Shown piece by piece: positions 40,881-54,000 of a DNA stretch of 64,000 nucleotides. A program made the translations under genes and the position numbers. Below the pieces are notes generated by a model, which was not told where the DNA came from, made no database searches, and was given only the letters and a program-made list of their open reading frames with translations. The stretch's first letter is position 1, and every line of letters begins with the position of its first letter. The DNA is from Odontesthes bonariensis (Eukaryota > Chordata > Actinopteri > Atheriniformes > Atherinopsidae). The stretch covers positions 16,849,965-16,913,964 of the forward strand of contig NC_134514.1 of NCBI RefSeq assembly GCF_027942865.1, written 5' to 3'.

Positions 40881-43600
40881 TTTCATGAAGAACTCATGAA
40901 ATGCAATGTTGGAACTACAATAACCGACTTTCCCATATCACGTCTCTACTGAAGTTGCGTAGTAGATCACATGAGAAGCAGAGGGACCGTTCATGTAGCA
41001 TCTTTTAATGTGGCCAGCGTCCTTTTCGGCTTCTAATAGGATTTTAACCGAACTTAGTACATAGATAATGCAAACAAACATGCAAGAAAATACAGAATAT
41101 GTCAACAAACATAAAATGAATTTTAATCTGGCACTGACTAGGATCTGCTGTTAGTTTTTAATCGAGTCACACTCGATTGTCCAGATATTAATTTCACATT
41201 TGGTTACTGTACCAAATGTTTCTGTCATTTTTGTTCTTCTCTTTCAAAACCTACTGAGTCACAAATGATTTGTTTTATGTGCAATTTATCACACGGTTCA
41301 GAATTCCCTTTAAAAGCTTTACCGAATGAAAATTTGTGATATACCTCTGGACTGTTTTCCAGTTACATTAGTTTTGGTTGTTTTCTGCAGAGTCAGGGCA
41401 CAGCGTTGCTTACTGCTCTGGCTGGGCAGCCACTTCGCCACAGAACACTGCCCAGAGCGTTTGGACAGCTTGCCTTAGAGCATTGTGGGCGTTTAGGGAG
41501 TCAGAGAGGGGGGATGGGGGAAACTGTGATTGTCAGGGATTGCACAACTGTGAGTGGAGGAATGCGCTTGCCCTTGGGACCCAGAAATATTTCAGTTGCA
41601 AATGCAGAGAGGACTGAGGTGGGATAGGAAAAGAATAAAATGAAAGGGGATACCAGCCAGTGAGTAAACAAAAGGAGGTTTTCTTCCATATAATGCTCAC
41701 AGCTGTGTTTTGATATTGGCGTGCTTGAAGTTATAAAAGCAGCACTGCTGTGGTAATGTTTGTGTAAGAATGAAATTTCTTTAATTGCACTGTGTGCCAT
41801 AATTTAATAGCTAAAGGAGCCTTATGCTTTATGGTTACAAGCCCCATTCTAAAAAGCAGAAAGGGATGTAAAACAGGGGCAGATTATTCAACAGAAACTT
41901 TGACCTCCGCTAATCTTGCTCTGTGTGATTGGGGTCATGCAAATATTGCTGAAAACACAGTGACTAATATGATTGGACAGAAACGTGTGGACTTATTCAA
42001 AGGACAAGCTCTGCACCTTCAACCCTGCTTGTCTCTGTTTAATGGTGAGTCACATTTTAGACCGTCGAAGCACGCACTTTATAAAATGCAATTTGGCATC
42101 TCATGTAGAAATAATAAAACTTCCTTATCTGTGCGTTTCTCATGCTTTGGTTTTTGCTGTTCAACACTCCAAGAAGGAGGATAATATTCTAAGAACATTG
42201 AAAGGAGAAGTTTCAGACATTTGTTGTTGTTGTGGTTTGCAGGGTGCAGTGTTTCCGTCCTAAAAATCCCCCAAAGCACCAAATTCATTCAAATTCATTT
42301 GTTTTCCTATCACACAGAGTTTAGATTAACAGACTGGAATTGCATGTTCCTCTGAGGTTCAAGGAAGTGCTAACAGGGTGAGAGAGAAGAATTTCAGGAG
42401 AGGGTCCCACTGCCAGACATTAAACATCTGTTTGAGCTCTTAGCACAGGCCGTTGTCTTGTTTAACACTGCAGATATTTCTCCTTTTTTTTTCGAAGTGC
42501 AGCTCCACTGTCTTCCTTAGAAGATTGAATTATTTATCAGTCAGTGGCTGAACTAATCACAGCACAAACCTCTTCACAGTAATTCTTCTACCAAGTGGTG
42601 ACTTCAGGCTCAACTGAAATAATTAAGACTAACCTTTGAGATGATTGATTTTCTCAGGAAATAAATATTTCCCCTCTCTGCTGCTCAATGAGGTTGTAGG
42701 CTGGAGTCCTTGCAAGACTGTTTAACAAATCTATAACAAGTCGTGCAGCCATGGAACTTTCAAATTTGTTAGAGGGTGACGAATCTTTGAATTTGCTCAT
42801 GGCAGTGGGAATCATTTGTGAAGGAACGGAAGTGGTGTTTGACCCATGGGGCCAAGAAGGCAAACAGACCAAAAATAAAGCCCCATTAAAAGAGAGAACT
42901 GAAAAACAGTTTTGAACATCACTCACAATGTGCACTTTGGGGCCTTAAACGTTGTATGTCAAAAAGCCTTCAACATTGTACACTTATTTCTCATTCATGG
43001 TTGAAATGGTAATTAGTCAAAGTAAGAAGAATTCTCCAAAACAAGTTAAAGAAGCATTCATACGTTTGCATGAGAAGTTTGCATTAGAGGAAAAATGTGC
43101 TCAAAGTATCAGAGTGGAAGTACTACTTACTGAATAAGGCAGAGTCTCGGATATTATCAATGCTGATGTTGGAGCGTGCTGGAGTCACTGTGAAACTTTA
43201 TACACTTGGCAGTTTAATTTACAACAGTGCATCATGTTAAGATCTTTGAGATGATTGACCTCACAACTTGAAATGAATCACCACAGGATGGACAAAGTGG
43301 ATAATATACCCCTGAAAGGAAACTACGCTGCTGTTTGCCTCTGCCAGCGTCGCTGTTACATGCTCGTCTTTAACTTTTCCACATTTTAACCCCACCTTTA
43401 TGGAAATACAGAACATGTGTGTTTCGTGTGTAAATGAATGCATAATTGACCAACTAAGAGTGAAACAGTCCCCTTGACAGAAATGTGTAAAAGTTGAACT
43501 GAAGGCAAAGACTGCAAGAAACCACATAGGGATCTCAAACCATGAAGGTATAATTTGGGACATGTTGTGTCCCCGTCTAATGGATAGTTTGCATTATTGT
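40881..43600. other. Intergenic stretch between ap2s1 and the 44.5-kb CpG block
   Basis: No exon or complete mobile element is recognisable. Open frames reach 130 codons (41792-42184, plus strand) but resemble no known protein and carry no supporting splice or promoter signals. Confidence 0.5.
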
Positions 43601-43609
43601 GGGTCAGTT

Positions 43610-43955
43610 TCACTTTGAGGTAGTGTTGCATCCCACAAGGTTGTTTTTCTTGTTTTGTGTCATATTTTGGTCATTTAATATTATCTTTGTTGGATTTTTG
43701 TGGGCCAGTTTGGCCATTTTTTCCCCCCATCTTTGCTCATATCGTGTCACACTTTACCTGTTACACAGCATGCTTGTGTTGCTTTTTTTCCCCTTTTTTT
43801 CTTATTGCAGCCATTCTGTTTCTATTTGTGGTCATTTCGCATCTCATTTGTTATCTCATGAGATAAACATTCTGGGACACATGGTCTGTTTCTTGGGTAA
43901 GACAGGGACCCCCACGACTTCTTGGCCCCTTGGCGTGTGCAGGGTGGGTGCAAGC
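43610..43955 (+). repeat. Second TTTTGTGTC-type low-complexity array
   Basis: Units such as TTTTGTGTCATATTTTGGTCA, TTTTTGTGGGCCAG and TTTCTATTTGTGGTCATTT recur and end near CTTGGCCCCTTGG. The arrangement parallels the block at 23941-24415, suggesting the same decayed family. No coding content. Confidence 0.4.
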
Positions 43956-44449
43956 CGTATACTTTGAATGCATACCTCGATCGGAGTTACAAGTTGCCAA
44001 GTTTGTAATAGACAAAAAAAAAGAAGACAGATTTAACAGCACAAAAAGTGTAACATCTGAATGTAGTGAAAGCACAGAGTAACAGGAATATAGCATGTGT
44101 TTGCACAGTGACCAAAGATGAGTATATGTTACTCATTTATCTATCTAAATAATACTCACAGGATTAAAATACTGTTTATCATCTTTGGCACGTTCATGAG
44201 AGTTCTCCACCTCAAAATATGTCCTATAAATTATTATTATATCCTGTAAATGATTGTTGTAGGCTTTCCATGTCGCTGCGTGGTGCTGAGCAGTGTATCA
44301 GGAACAGTGAGCGTGTGTTGTAATTGTGTCCATGAACCGCTGGGCGAGACTCTCTCCGCTCTCTCCAGATAGGAGGGGAGATGCTAGATTCGGGAGAAGG
44401 TCCGCCATTATTGGGAAGCTGAAAAAAAAACAAAACAGACTTATACCCA

Positions 44450-45061
44450 ACGTCACACATTTATCCTGCACGGGGCTTAACATCAGAAAAGGAGACACAC
44501 AAACGCGTTCGAGCGAGCTGTCGTACTTTGGAAACAGCACTCTGATACATGACGGCAGAGCTCGGGACTGCGTTTCTTTCGGACTCTTTTATTTTTGACA
44601 CAACAAAGGAAATAATAATTGGTCAAAACAACGTGGTGGTGAACCTAGAAGGGAAAACACACAGAAACAGCGCTTTCGAACGCCTCCCCCTTTTTTTCTT
44701 CTGGCAAGACGTATCCAGCCGCTGTGAAAGGACGGGAGTTTGAGCAGCATTTTTACCCCCCCCTCCCCTCTTCTTTTGATCAGAATTAGTCTTTTTCTTT
44801 TTCTCTTCGCATAGTGGGAGAGAAACAGCTATGCGTCTCGTGTCTGAAAACTTCGGACTGACGAAAATGAGCACTTAATGTGGGACGCAATAGCCAGACG
44901 GCGTGTTTACTAGAAAAGCGGAAAATAATCGATGCGAGTGCTTGTGGAGAGTGTTTTTGTCTGTTTTTTTTTTGAAAGTCTTTCCACGGCTGTGGGTCGC
45001 AGAGGCGCAGATACAGGAAGAAAAGAGTGGACAAGAGCTGGAGGCAGACAGGAATGATATG
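44450..45061 (+). promoter_or_regulatory. CpG-rich promoter and probable first exon of an unidentified gene
   Basis: CpG dinucleotides are clearly denser here than anywhere else in the surrounding 20 kb (for example around 44500-44590 and 44820-45015). The block ends in the strong plus-strand donor GTACGT at 45062-45067. No conserved coding frame leads into the donor, so the exon is probably 5' UTR. It diverges from ap2s1. In mammals ARHGAP35, with a non-coding first exon and a long first intron, diverges from AP2S1, so it is the leading candidate by synteny, but no diagnostic coding exon lies within the window. Confidence 0.45.
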
Positions 45062-48000
45062 GTACGTAGACTATACTGGATTTTCTTACTTTCCACCCAT
45101 GAATACATATGAATGGACAATTTGAAGAGCGGAGCGATGTTGGACAGAGATTTTAGGCGTTTACCTCATTTACTTTCTCCCTACATTACAGCTTTGGCTT
45201 GTACTGAAGTCCTGCGAATAACAAGAAACTGGGAGTCAACCCCAGTCCCCCTGAGGGCTGGTATGATTTGAAGCCCTCACTCGTAGTAATAATAATGATT
45301 ATTCTAATGATGATGTATGGGTGTATTAAAAGAAAATGAAATAAAAAATAAATCCGCTCTCAGTTAGGTTAGGCTTCGGCAATGCTCGTTTGGATGTTAT
45401 GTTGACAAGGGAGAAAGGGAATCATAAAGATGGATCTTGTCCAAGGCTTATAATTGTTTGTACAACAACACCTGGAATGCATTGGTCTTGTCAGGCCTGG
45501 AGAAACTCCGCACTATTGCCTTGAATAAAAGGAGCAAAAGGGACTTTAAATGGGTGTAGAGGAAATAGGATGTTGGAGTTCGATTAAAGAAGCAATTGTT
45601 TCATTCTCTTTCTGCATTTTTCTGCCAATTGACCACAATGTCCTGGATAAGAAGATTAATTTAAGCGAATTACAAATTAGTTTTTGTTTGTTTGAGTTTT
45701 CTATTATAATGGTCTTTGCTTGGGTTTGTCATAAACACTGACCTTGATGAGATTTAGGCAATAAAATAAGCTCGCTCTCTTTCTTTTTCTTTCTGCTAAT
45801 GACTATCTCTTTCACTTTGCAAAGCTTCATGTAAAAGACTTCCTGGTGACACAGTTACAAAATGCTGGTAGATAGCTCAGAGAGTTCCTTATTTAATTTT
45901 ACTGTACCTGTCACTTAAATGGCCTCCTTTTTTTTTTTTCTCACATAGCAGGTAAAGTGTGTGTCTTAGTATTTTCCACCAACATATTCTCTGGGGGTAT
46001 ATTTAGCTTGTCTTCCCGAGTGGTCCCTGTGTACCTATGTTTGCTTTATAGTTTCTCATCAGAGTGACCTCATGTTCACAATTAACACTACCATTAATCT
46101 ATTTCTGTGGCACAACTAGTCACTGATGTGTCACGGCTTAATCTCACTGCCACTGCAAAGTGGTCATTGCTCTGGCAGCCACTCCCTTTCTGTCGGAGTC
46201 TTTCCACTGGACTTGAGTGCTTTCCCTTTAGAAGTGATCCTTCAACATGCCCCTGAAATACTACTTTAATATTGACTCTGAAAGATTTCAGAGACTGCAC
46301 TCACTGGGTAATTGTGTCAGTTTGTGGTATGGACTTAACACACAGGTGCCTTGGAAGGGACTTCGGTCTCTGGCTACTGCTGTGTCACTGCTGAATAAAA
46401 GGACCTTTCTGAGAAACAGGAACTTTGTCACTCATAGTCTAACATGCGCATGCCTCGATGTTGTGGATTCTGCATCCTTTGCCAGCAAATAAGATGACTC
46501 ATAACCTTACATGTTCTGGCTGTGTTTTGTCCGAGTGCTTTTGTTGAGTTTTTCTCATCTTGATCTTAATCAACTTTATTAAGAGGACCATGCTAAGGAG
46601 GAAGTAAACATATACAGGTCCTTTCCTCTGGACGACGGTCTCTTTTCTCTCAGGTAAATGCATTAGCAGCTGTCAGCACTTCTGTTCTCTGCTTGATTGG
46701 ACCCTTTACAATGCAGTCACACCTCTCCAGGAAGCCTCCTCTTCCTCTAATAGTTGTGCCATTTGCCCAGGCAGCAGGCAAGCTACCAGCGTGTCCACAC
46801 ATCCCTGTCGTTTTTTTGCCTCAGGGCTGTGGATCGGGTTGTGAGGCCTTGGGCTTGAGATTAGAGGAGTGTAGGCTTTGCTCATCAGGATGTAGGCCAG
46901 AGAAGCGGACACATCCTTTGCTGTGGAGATAGAATGCAAGATTATGCCCCATTTTATGTAAACACATGGAAAAGGAACAAATGGTTTTGGACTTGAAATA
47001 TCACTCACTTTGGAAACTTGTCTCATATCATATTGTGTCCATATCACCCAAAGCTTGTTTTTCAACACGCCACTGTGCTAGTGATTGAAACATTGGTTGC
47101 TCACCTATTCATTTGCAGATTTCACAGCTAGAGCACCTGCCAGTGTTGGGTGATGTAAAATTTCCCCGGTCCTGAAATCATGCCGTTCACTAAATCTCTC
47201 CTGTCTCCCTCTTGTATTACAAGAGAGGTTTGCTTGTAAGTCTATGTATGATGGAGAAAGGAGCTAATTATAGCGGGCAGCTTTGGAGTTTGGCGGACCA
47301 GATTACAGTCACTCTCCTCTCAATGGCTGCCTTGTTCTAGTGGCCGATTATTAGGCAGAGAGAAGTGCATTCTGGGATGATTGTATCTGAATTTCCATTA
47401 GAAAGTGTGCCTGCCTCAGCTGAACTGAGGTCCTCTTCTCTCCCCACTTTTTCTGCTCCCTTGCTCATTACAGATTTGCAGATGGGGGACAGGCGGATAT
47501 AAAGGCCTCTGTAGTGTGTCCCCTATTGTGGAGCCAGTCTAACTCTGAATCCTGAATGACCGATTTTATGTTTGAGGGAACTGACCCTAAATCAGCAGTG
47601 TTGGCTGTGCCTACTGTATGATAGGGAGACACATTCTTAAAAAGTAGCTTCAGTGTTTCTGTGCAGCAGCCCTTTAAAATAAATGCTTCATGTAAGAGCT
47701 TTGAAAATAATCTAGAATTTAATTGGTGTGTATCAAAGATTGCATTCACTCTGTAATGCAGACCCATTTTATTATGGTACTGTATTGCTTTTCCAATACT
47801 AATGCATTATTAATGGGTAATTCTGCTGAAAAGTGAGGGCTTTGGATTTGATTAATTGTTCAAAAAGTGGCTGTGGGGCTCTGTTGAAATACTTCAAACT
47901 AGGCTTCATATTATCTTGCAAAAAAAAAAAGTTGGTGACATTGTTTTGAATTAGAGTGACCATGGAGATGAAGGACCAGGATGTAAGCAACGGAGGAATG

Positions 48001-51000
48001 GTGACCTCTGGACATGAGCGGTCTTGTTTTGCCATTCCAGCTCAAATTACACAACAGAGGAACAGGGCTAACAGGCTATGGTAATTTCCAAAAGCTGAAG
48101 AAAGTAAACACAAAGAGAAATCTGGGTGGAACAATTAAAAGCGAAAAAATGAGACAGCAAAGAACGGTTGTCAGTTGGTGGGGGGTGGGCTGCAGCTACA
48201 AGACTGTGAGAGTGAAGTAAAGCGTGAGCAAACCGCTGCCAGTTTCTGCTTCAGGCTGTGTTCCTGGTATGTGCCCTTTCAGCTTTGTGCTCAGGGATCA
48301 ACCAATCAATGACTGCCATAAGTAACCCTGCTGTTTGGCTATTGGCCACAGCTGAATTCCATGAGTCAGCATGTCCGTAGATAAGATGTTATGATTGAGT
48401 CTCTGCCAGTGAAACGAGGCCACTGCCCAGGGTTCAATAGGTTGGACTTCTGCTGTTGTAGTTGCACACTCAAAGTTTGTTTCACCTACATACAGTGTCA
48501 ACATGGCCCTCACCCTCAAACGTCTGTAAGATTTGTGGATTTTGGAGGGAGCTAGTCTGAAAAGACAGATTTGTCATGCATGAATACATGCTCCATTACA
48601 TGTTATGAGTATAATATCCTGATTGTTTTTGGATGACTCAGTGTTTCGGCTCAGTCTTCTTAATAATTTGAAAGGCTCCAGAAAACAAAGAGTCTGCCAC
48701 GAAATCCACCTACACAAGTATTAAAGGATCAATCTGGGAATGTTTGTTGTCTGTGGACTCCTTCCCAACAATAACCTGACGCTCAGTTTTCAGTCTTGTC
48801 GTGCCCTGTCGTGCTGACCAGCCCCTCATGCTTCATCGCTTGAATTAGGCCGGAGTGAGTAGGAGAAGTCCCCGTGTGTCTTTGTTTGACTTTCTCACTG
48901 GAGATTCTCGCTGGTGGCGCCCCTGGGTTTCCTGTAGGAAGTCCACCTACGATGCCTGGTTGTGTGGGAGGGAAATAGTGGGCCAGAAGAAGTGGAGAGG
49001 GTGGGGAAGAGGAGAGCTGAGGGTCAGAGGTGAGGGGAAGAGTTGGAGAGGTGCAACAATGGAGACTATTTTATTATGCCTCCATTCTGGCGACAGTCCT
49101 GGCCAGAGGCGTTGTGTTTTGGGGTCATCAGACTGTATGATTCTTGTGAAGACTCTAAATCGTGGAACACCTTCAAGGAATGTAAAAAAAACTGTCACAA
49201 GCATTCATTTGAACTCCAGGAAAAACAGGTTAGAATTCTGTGGTTGCTGTCACTTTGCAAAATGTGTATTTTGGCCATAAGTCAAGAATTCTACTTTTAG
49301 TTATGGGAATCTTTCACATTAATGTTGAGCAGCCTGTTGAGCATGATGACTTTTCTATTCAAAAGGCCAACTTGAGCTGTTTTAGAAAACCACAAACATT
49401 GATCAGCTGCAACAGTAATTGTATTATTATGAGATGATCAATGCTATTCACCTGCCACTGGTTTTAATGCTACAGTTTATCAGCGTACAGCATTGTACCT
49501 GAAGACTACAGGAAGATTGCAACCATGGATCATATTTGGTCGGTTAGCGAAACAGTGACTTTAATTTTGAGTGTCCACCTAGAAACTATGGTGACTGTGC
49601 TGGGGGGGGGGTTTAAAGATTGGCGTGAAACATCCAAGTGTCTCCTTTGCGGAAACATTGGTATTCGGAGCATGGTCGATGGTCTTGACAGCAACTTTGT
49701 CCTCGACCACAATCAGCTTTTATGGGAAAATGTTTTCATCCAAAGTCTCCACCATTATGCGTCTGTATGAACATTAATGTAAAGTTCAACCTGACTTGTC
49801 GTTTGAGGCATGCAGCGATGTGACTGTAATACTTTTTTCTACTTGATATTGGGATAATGACCAAAACGGTAAAAAGCTTTCCTGTATTTAACCATCCTTA
49901 ATGTACTTGCTAGCTCCTTTAAGCAGGTGGTAGACTTTCAGTAAAGGAGTTGCAGACTATTTACTAAATAGGTTCTGCTGTTCTGAGTCATTGCAGGTGG
50001 TGATACGCCCTATTTCCATTTAATCAGTAGTTGTGTGTACAGTGATACAACGTCTTAGTGTCGTGGGAAGATCATCAATCTCACAATAATAATTGCTCAT
50101 ACATTTGTCTTTATTTTAAGCAGAGCGACAGAGTTGTGGGTTTACTATTATATGCATATGAGGAAATATCTCCATGATTACCTACTGTGGGAATTGGAAA
50201 AAGAGATTTCTGTAGGAGCAGCTTGGGTGTGTCAAACAGACTGACTTTGTGACGGTAGACTGGCTGTAAGCTGTTTGTCCGGTATAATGTTACAACTAAA
50301 AACAGGAACTAGAATCCTCACCTTGACTCTGATATTATTAACCATTACAAGATTATGTGTTATGAAATCCGACACAGAAATAATTTTTGTGTTTGTTAGT
50401 ATACAAACGACAAGAAGAGGCAAAATGTCCCGAAAAAAGTCAAATGGTGGTGATTCTTAAATATAGTCTCTGGCTCACTCCTGTAAGTTATTCATGTCTA
50501 GCTTTTTACTTGTGCCTTGCCCTTATTACAGCTGCTTTAGGTACGTGTTTGTTAATACGCATGTTAATGCAAAGTGACACTGCTTGTCTGCGATGTTTAG
50601 ATGGAGTGTCATCCCAATGTGCTATTTATCGTGATGTCTTTTACATGCTGTTTCTGCCTGGATTTATGACAAATTCATTGGAAGCGTGTTCATGCACCTG
50701 CAGCATTCAGACAGAGAGGAGAGAGGTGGAGAGTGGGAGGCAGAGAGGTGTTCTGCTTCAAGCATGTTTTAATTAAAGTCGGCAGCTTTAATCACAGAAT
50801 GACATGCATCCGAGAAAAGAGGAGAGGGACAGAAGCAGAGCTGGGAGAGAAGGAGAAGCCCCCGAGAGAAGTGTTCTGACTTCTCCTGAACTTCTCTCCA
50901 ACTGAATCTGTCGCCTGTGGTGCCCCCTTGCTTCTCTTTTTTTGCCATTCATGTCCTTTGATTGTCACATAATATTTTTTCTCTGTTTGTTTTTGCTCTC

Positions 51001-54000
51001 CTGGCACCCTTCATCATCCTTTTTTTTTTTTTCTGTCCTAGAAGAGCAAAGTTAGTGTTGGGTTGTGGTTGAGGACACAGGAAGGGCGCCACCTTGTCAC
51101 TATACGTTTGCTTCAGATGCCACTTCAGGGGGATCTGGCCACCACTCTCGCGGCCTTTGGCATCTCCCCAGTGAACGAGTGCTGACACAGTTTCTCTCAT
51201 ATTTGAAAACATGTTTCATATTGCTGTGATTACTTATTCTTAAGGTGTAGCTTGCTGCAGGCATTTTATCATGTGGCAATCATTACCTGTCTGTTAGTGA
51301 TTAGTATTCATGCTGGATGCAACTTAACTTTGAATATTTTAAAATGGTTATAGGAAATGGTCGTTTTTAGTCATAGGGACACTAAAACTGTATGACTCAT
51401 TACACACACAGGTAATGTAAGCAACTGGCTGACCCTTTCTCACCCTCAAAACATAACTGTCAGAGTGGTTCTGGCCAGTCGGCTGCTGTCTGACAGTAGA
51501 CATCATATCCTCTTTAAGGTGAGAAGATAAGGTGGCTGTTCATAGCCATTTGTTATCACAGGCAGTGAGCCCCTGACACCTCCACATCCCTTATCTGGCT
51601 TTGTCCCAGTTTCTGGCCCAAGCTTGGACTCCTGCAAGCCCAGGGGCTGATGAGTAAGCACTGCTCCGCCCGCGGTCGGCAGGGCTTGCCGTTATCGATT
51701 GCAGTCCCACCGCCTGTCATCCAGCCACCACTTAGCTAATGATGTCCATGCCATTGTCTCACAGCTTGGAAAACAGCCATAAAACGGAACGCGGTGGGAT
51801 GCTTACAGTGGCGTCAGGCGAAAAGAGGAATTTAAATGATAAAAGAGACGCACCTAAAGGAGCCTGGGCAGAGTGAAACTGGGTTATGCAAGGTTAGGAT
51901 GGTAACGTCTCATCCTTATCACTATTTTTCTTTTTTCTTGTGCTTTCTGTTTCTACCTCCTCCCCTTTTCTTCTGTCGTTGGCTGTCTTTGTTGTGGTGG
52001 TGTTTGGTCCATCTGCAAGAAAGAAAGCCAGATCATGATTTCTGCCAGTCTGCCAATCTCTGTGTTGGCCTGATTCTGACTTTGTTAGTGTTAAATTGTA
52101 ACACAACATTTGTGCGCGCTAAATAAATATTCTATCTTTAATCATGATCTAATTTTGCGCGGTAGTGGAGGATCTGTCTGCACTATAGAGCTTTACATCA
52201 TTCAGTGCAATCGGGGCCCCAAATTTATTTTGCAAAACCGTAACCCCAACCATACATCCACAAATAAGCACAAATAACTAGCCTAGTTTTTAAAAGGACA
52301 GTATGTAAAAAGTACTGAGTCAAGTTAGAGATTGGCATCCATCTCAAATACTACTCATCTACTATCTAGTAGCAGACTACATCCATAGCTGTTGGCTAAA
52401 CTGTCTTTGGAGGAGAAGACAAGCAACTTTGACATCACTCCGAACACCTTTGTACTCCATTAGCTACTTCCATCTAGGAAAAGCCACAGCTTTATTTATC
52501 CTTGTTTTCTGCATTCGCCAATACTGAATTAGCTTTGCTTCTTCATGTTCCTGCATCACATAGTACGAATGATCATCCATCTCTCAGATATATACCCTCA
52601 AACATCTCACAAGGAAGTATTCACAATGGCTGATCTGTCCACTTTCTTCTTCTTTGTTTAACAGTACCCCTGCTTTGCATGCCTTTAATGGCTGTTCTGT
52701 GTAGGACCTGCACCGCAAAGAGATTAAGCATAGCAATTAGATATTGATAAAACACATTTTTTAACCATGTTTTCTCAGATGCTTGTTATTTTTATTGGAC
52801 ACTATATATCGAAGTCATAAAATGTACCGAGACATAGCATTGGTGGATTTTGGTACCATGACGTCAGATTGGGATGACATGAAAAGGCATCAAAGACAAA
52901 CCAATCCAGAGAAGCGCGAACAACAACAACAACCAACTTGCCAAGTATTCTAACAGACTGTAGAAAAATTAAAAGGACTGTGAATATATTGATTTATCCA
53001 GTTATTTGCGTTCTGTAGGTCTGCTGCACTTTGAAGTAATTTGATAAATAAAAAAAATTGCCCACGCTGTTGATTTTTGAAAGCAACCTCAAGTGCATAA
53101 AACATTTGCACAGCAGTGTAAATGTCCACTGTGCCATTTTAGAGGATTGTAAATGTATTTTTCTGGGTTGGGTTTTTGAGGGGTGACACGGGTCATTTCT
53201 CTTCTCAGTGCCATAATTTCCCAGGATGCAGTAGTGGCCCCAAGGTCCATAGCTCTTATGTCAGAGTTCATTTCCTGTTGCACAGTTCCAGCAGCTCCTG
53301 GTGATCCACCATTTTGTAACATTCCTCATGAAGACTGAAGAAATGTTTCTCAATTTGCAAGTTTGGATTTAGGGCTCTAAATATATTTTCTAGAAATCAA
53401 CATTTAGGGGTCAGTGTTTTACAGAATGAGGAAAGTTGCAAAAAAAAATTATTCAGGCTCATGGCGTTCCCGTAACTTTTGCAATGAATAAAACTGTAAG
53501 TTTGGTTTTGGTCACACTGTACATGACACAGCTCACGTGTGAATCCAGTTAACCTGTTAGAATTACTGTCTATTAGACAAAAATGAGGCAGTTTTGCAAT
53601 AGTTTTGCTGAAATATCTCTTTCTAATAATAGTTCTGATACATCAGTGATTCTGAATTACCACAAACCACTGACCTGAGTCTGCACAAGCCTCGCCTCTC
53701 CTTTTGTATCTTTGCTGACTTCCTTCTATGTCCTAAATTAACAAGATCAAATTAAGGGAAACATGGGTGAAGAATGTAAACATTTCGTGGTTGTTTTTGG
53801 TTGGAAGATTATTCAGAGAGAGGACATCCTCACCACACAAGCGGCTCCTATCAGAATTCGGACTTTTTTTTTTACCCAATGAGGGAAAAGGTCGCTGGGA
53901 ATGCAGTCTGTCAAGTCAGGATAAGTTGAGTCCACATGATGGCTAGACAGAGAAAGAAATGGTTAAATGTGACACTCAAAAACATTTTTAGCGAAGCAGG

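Noticed and set aside
41792..42184. 130-codon plus-strand frame
   Set aside because: No family match and no promoter or splice support.
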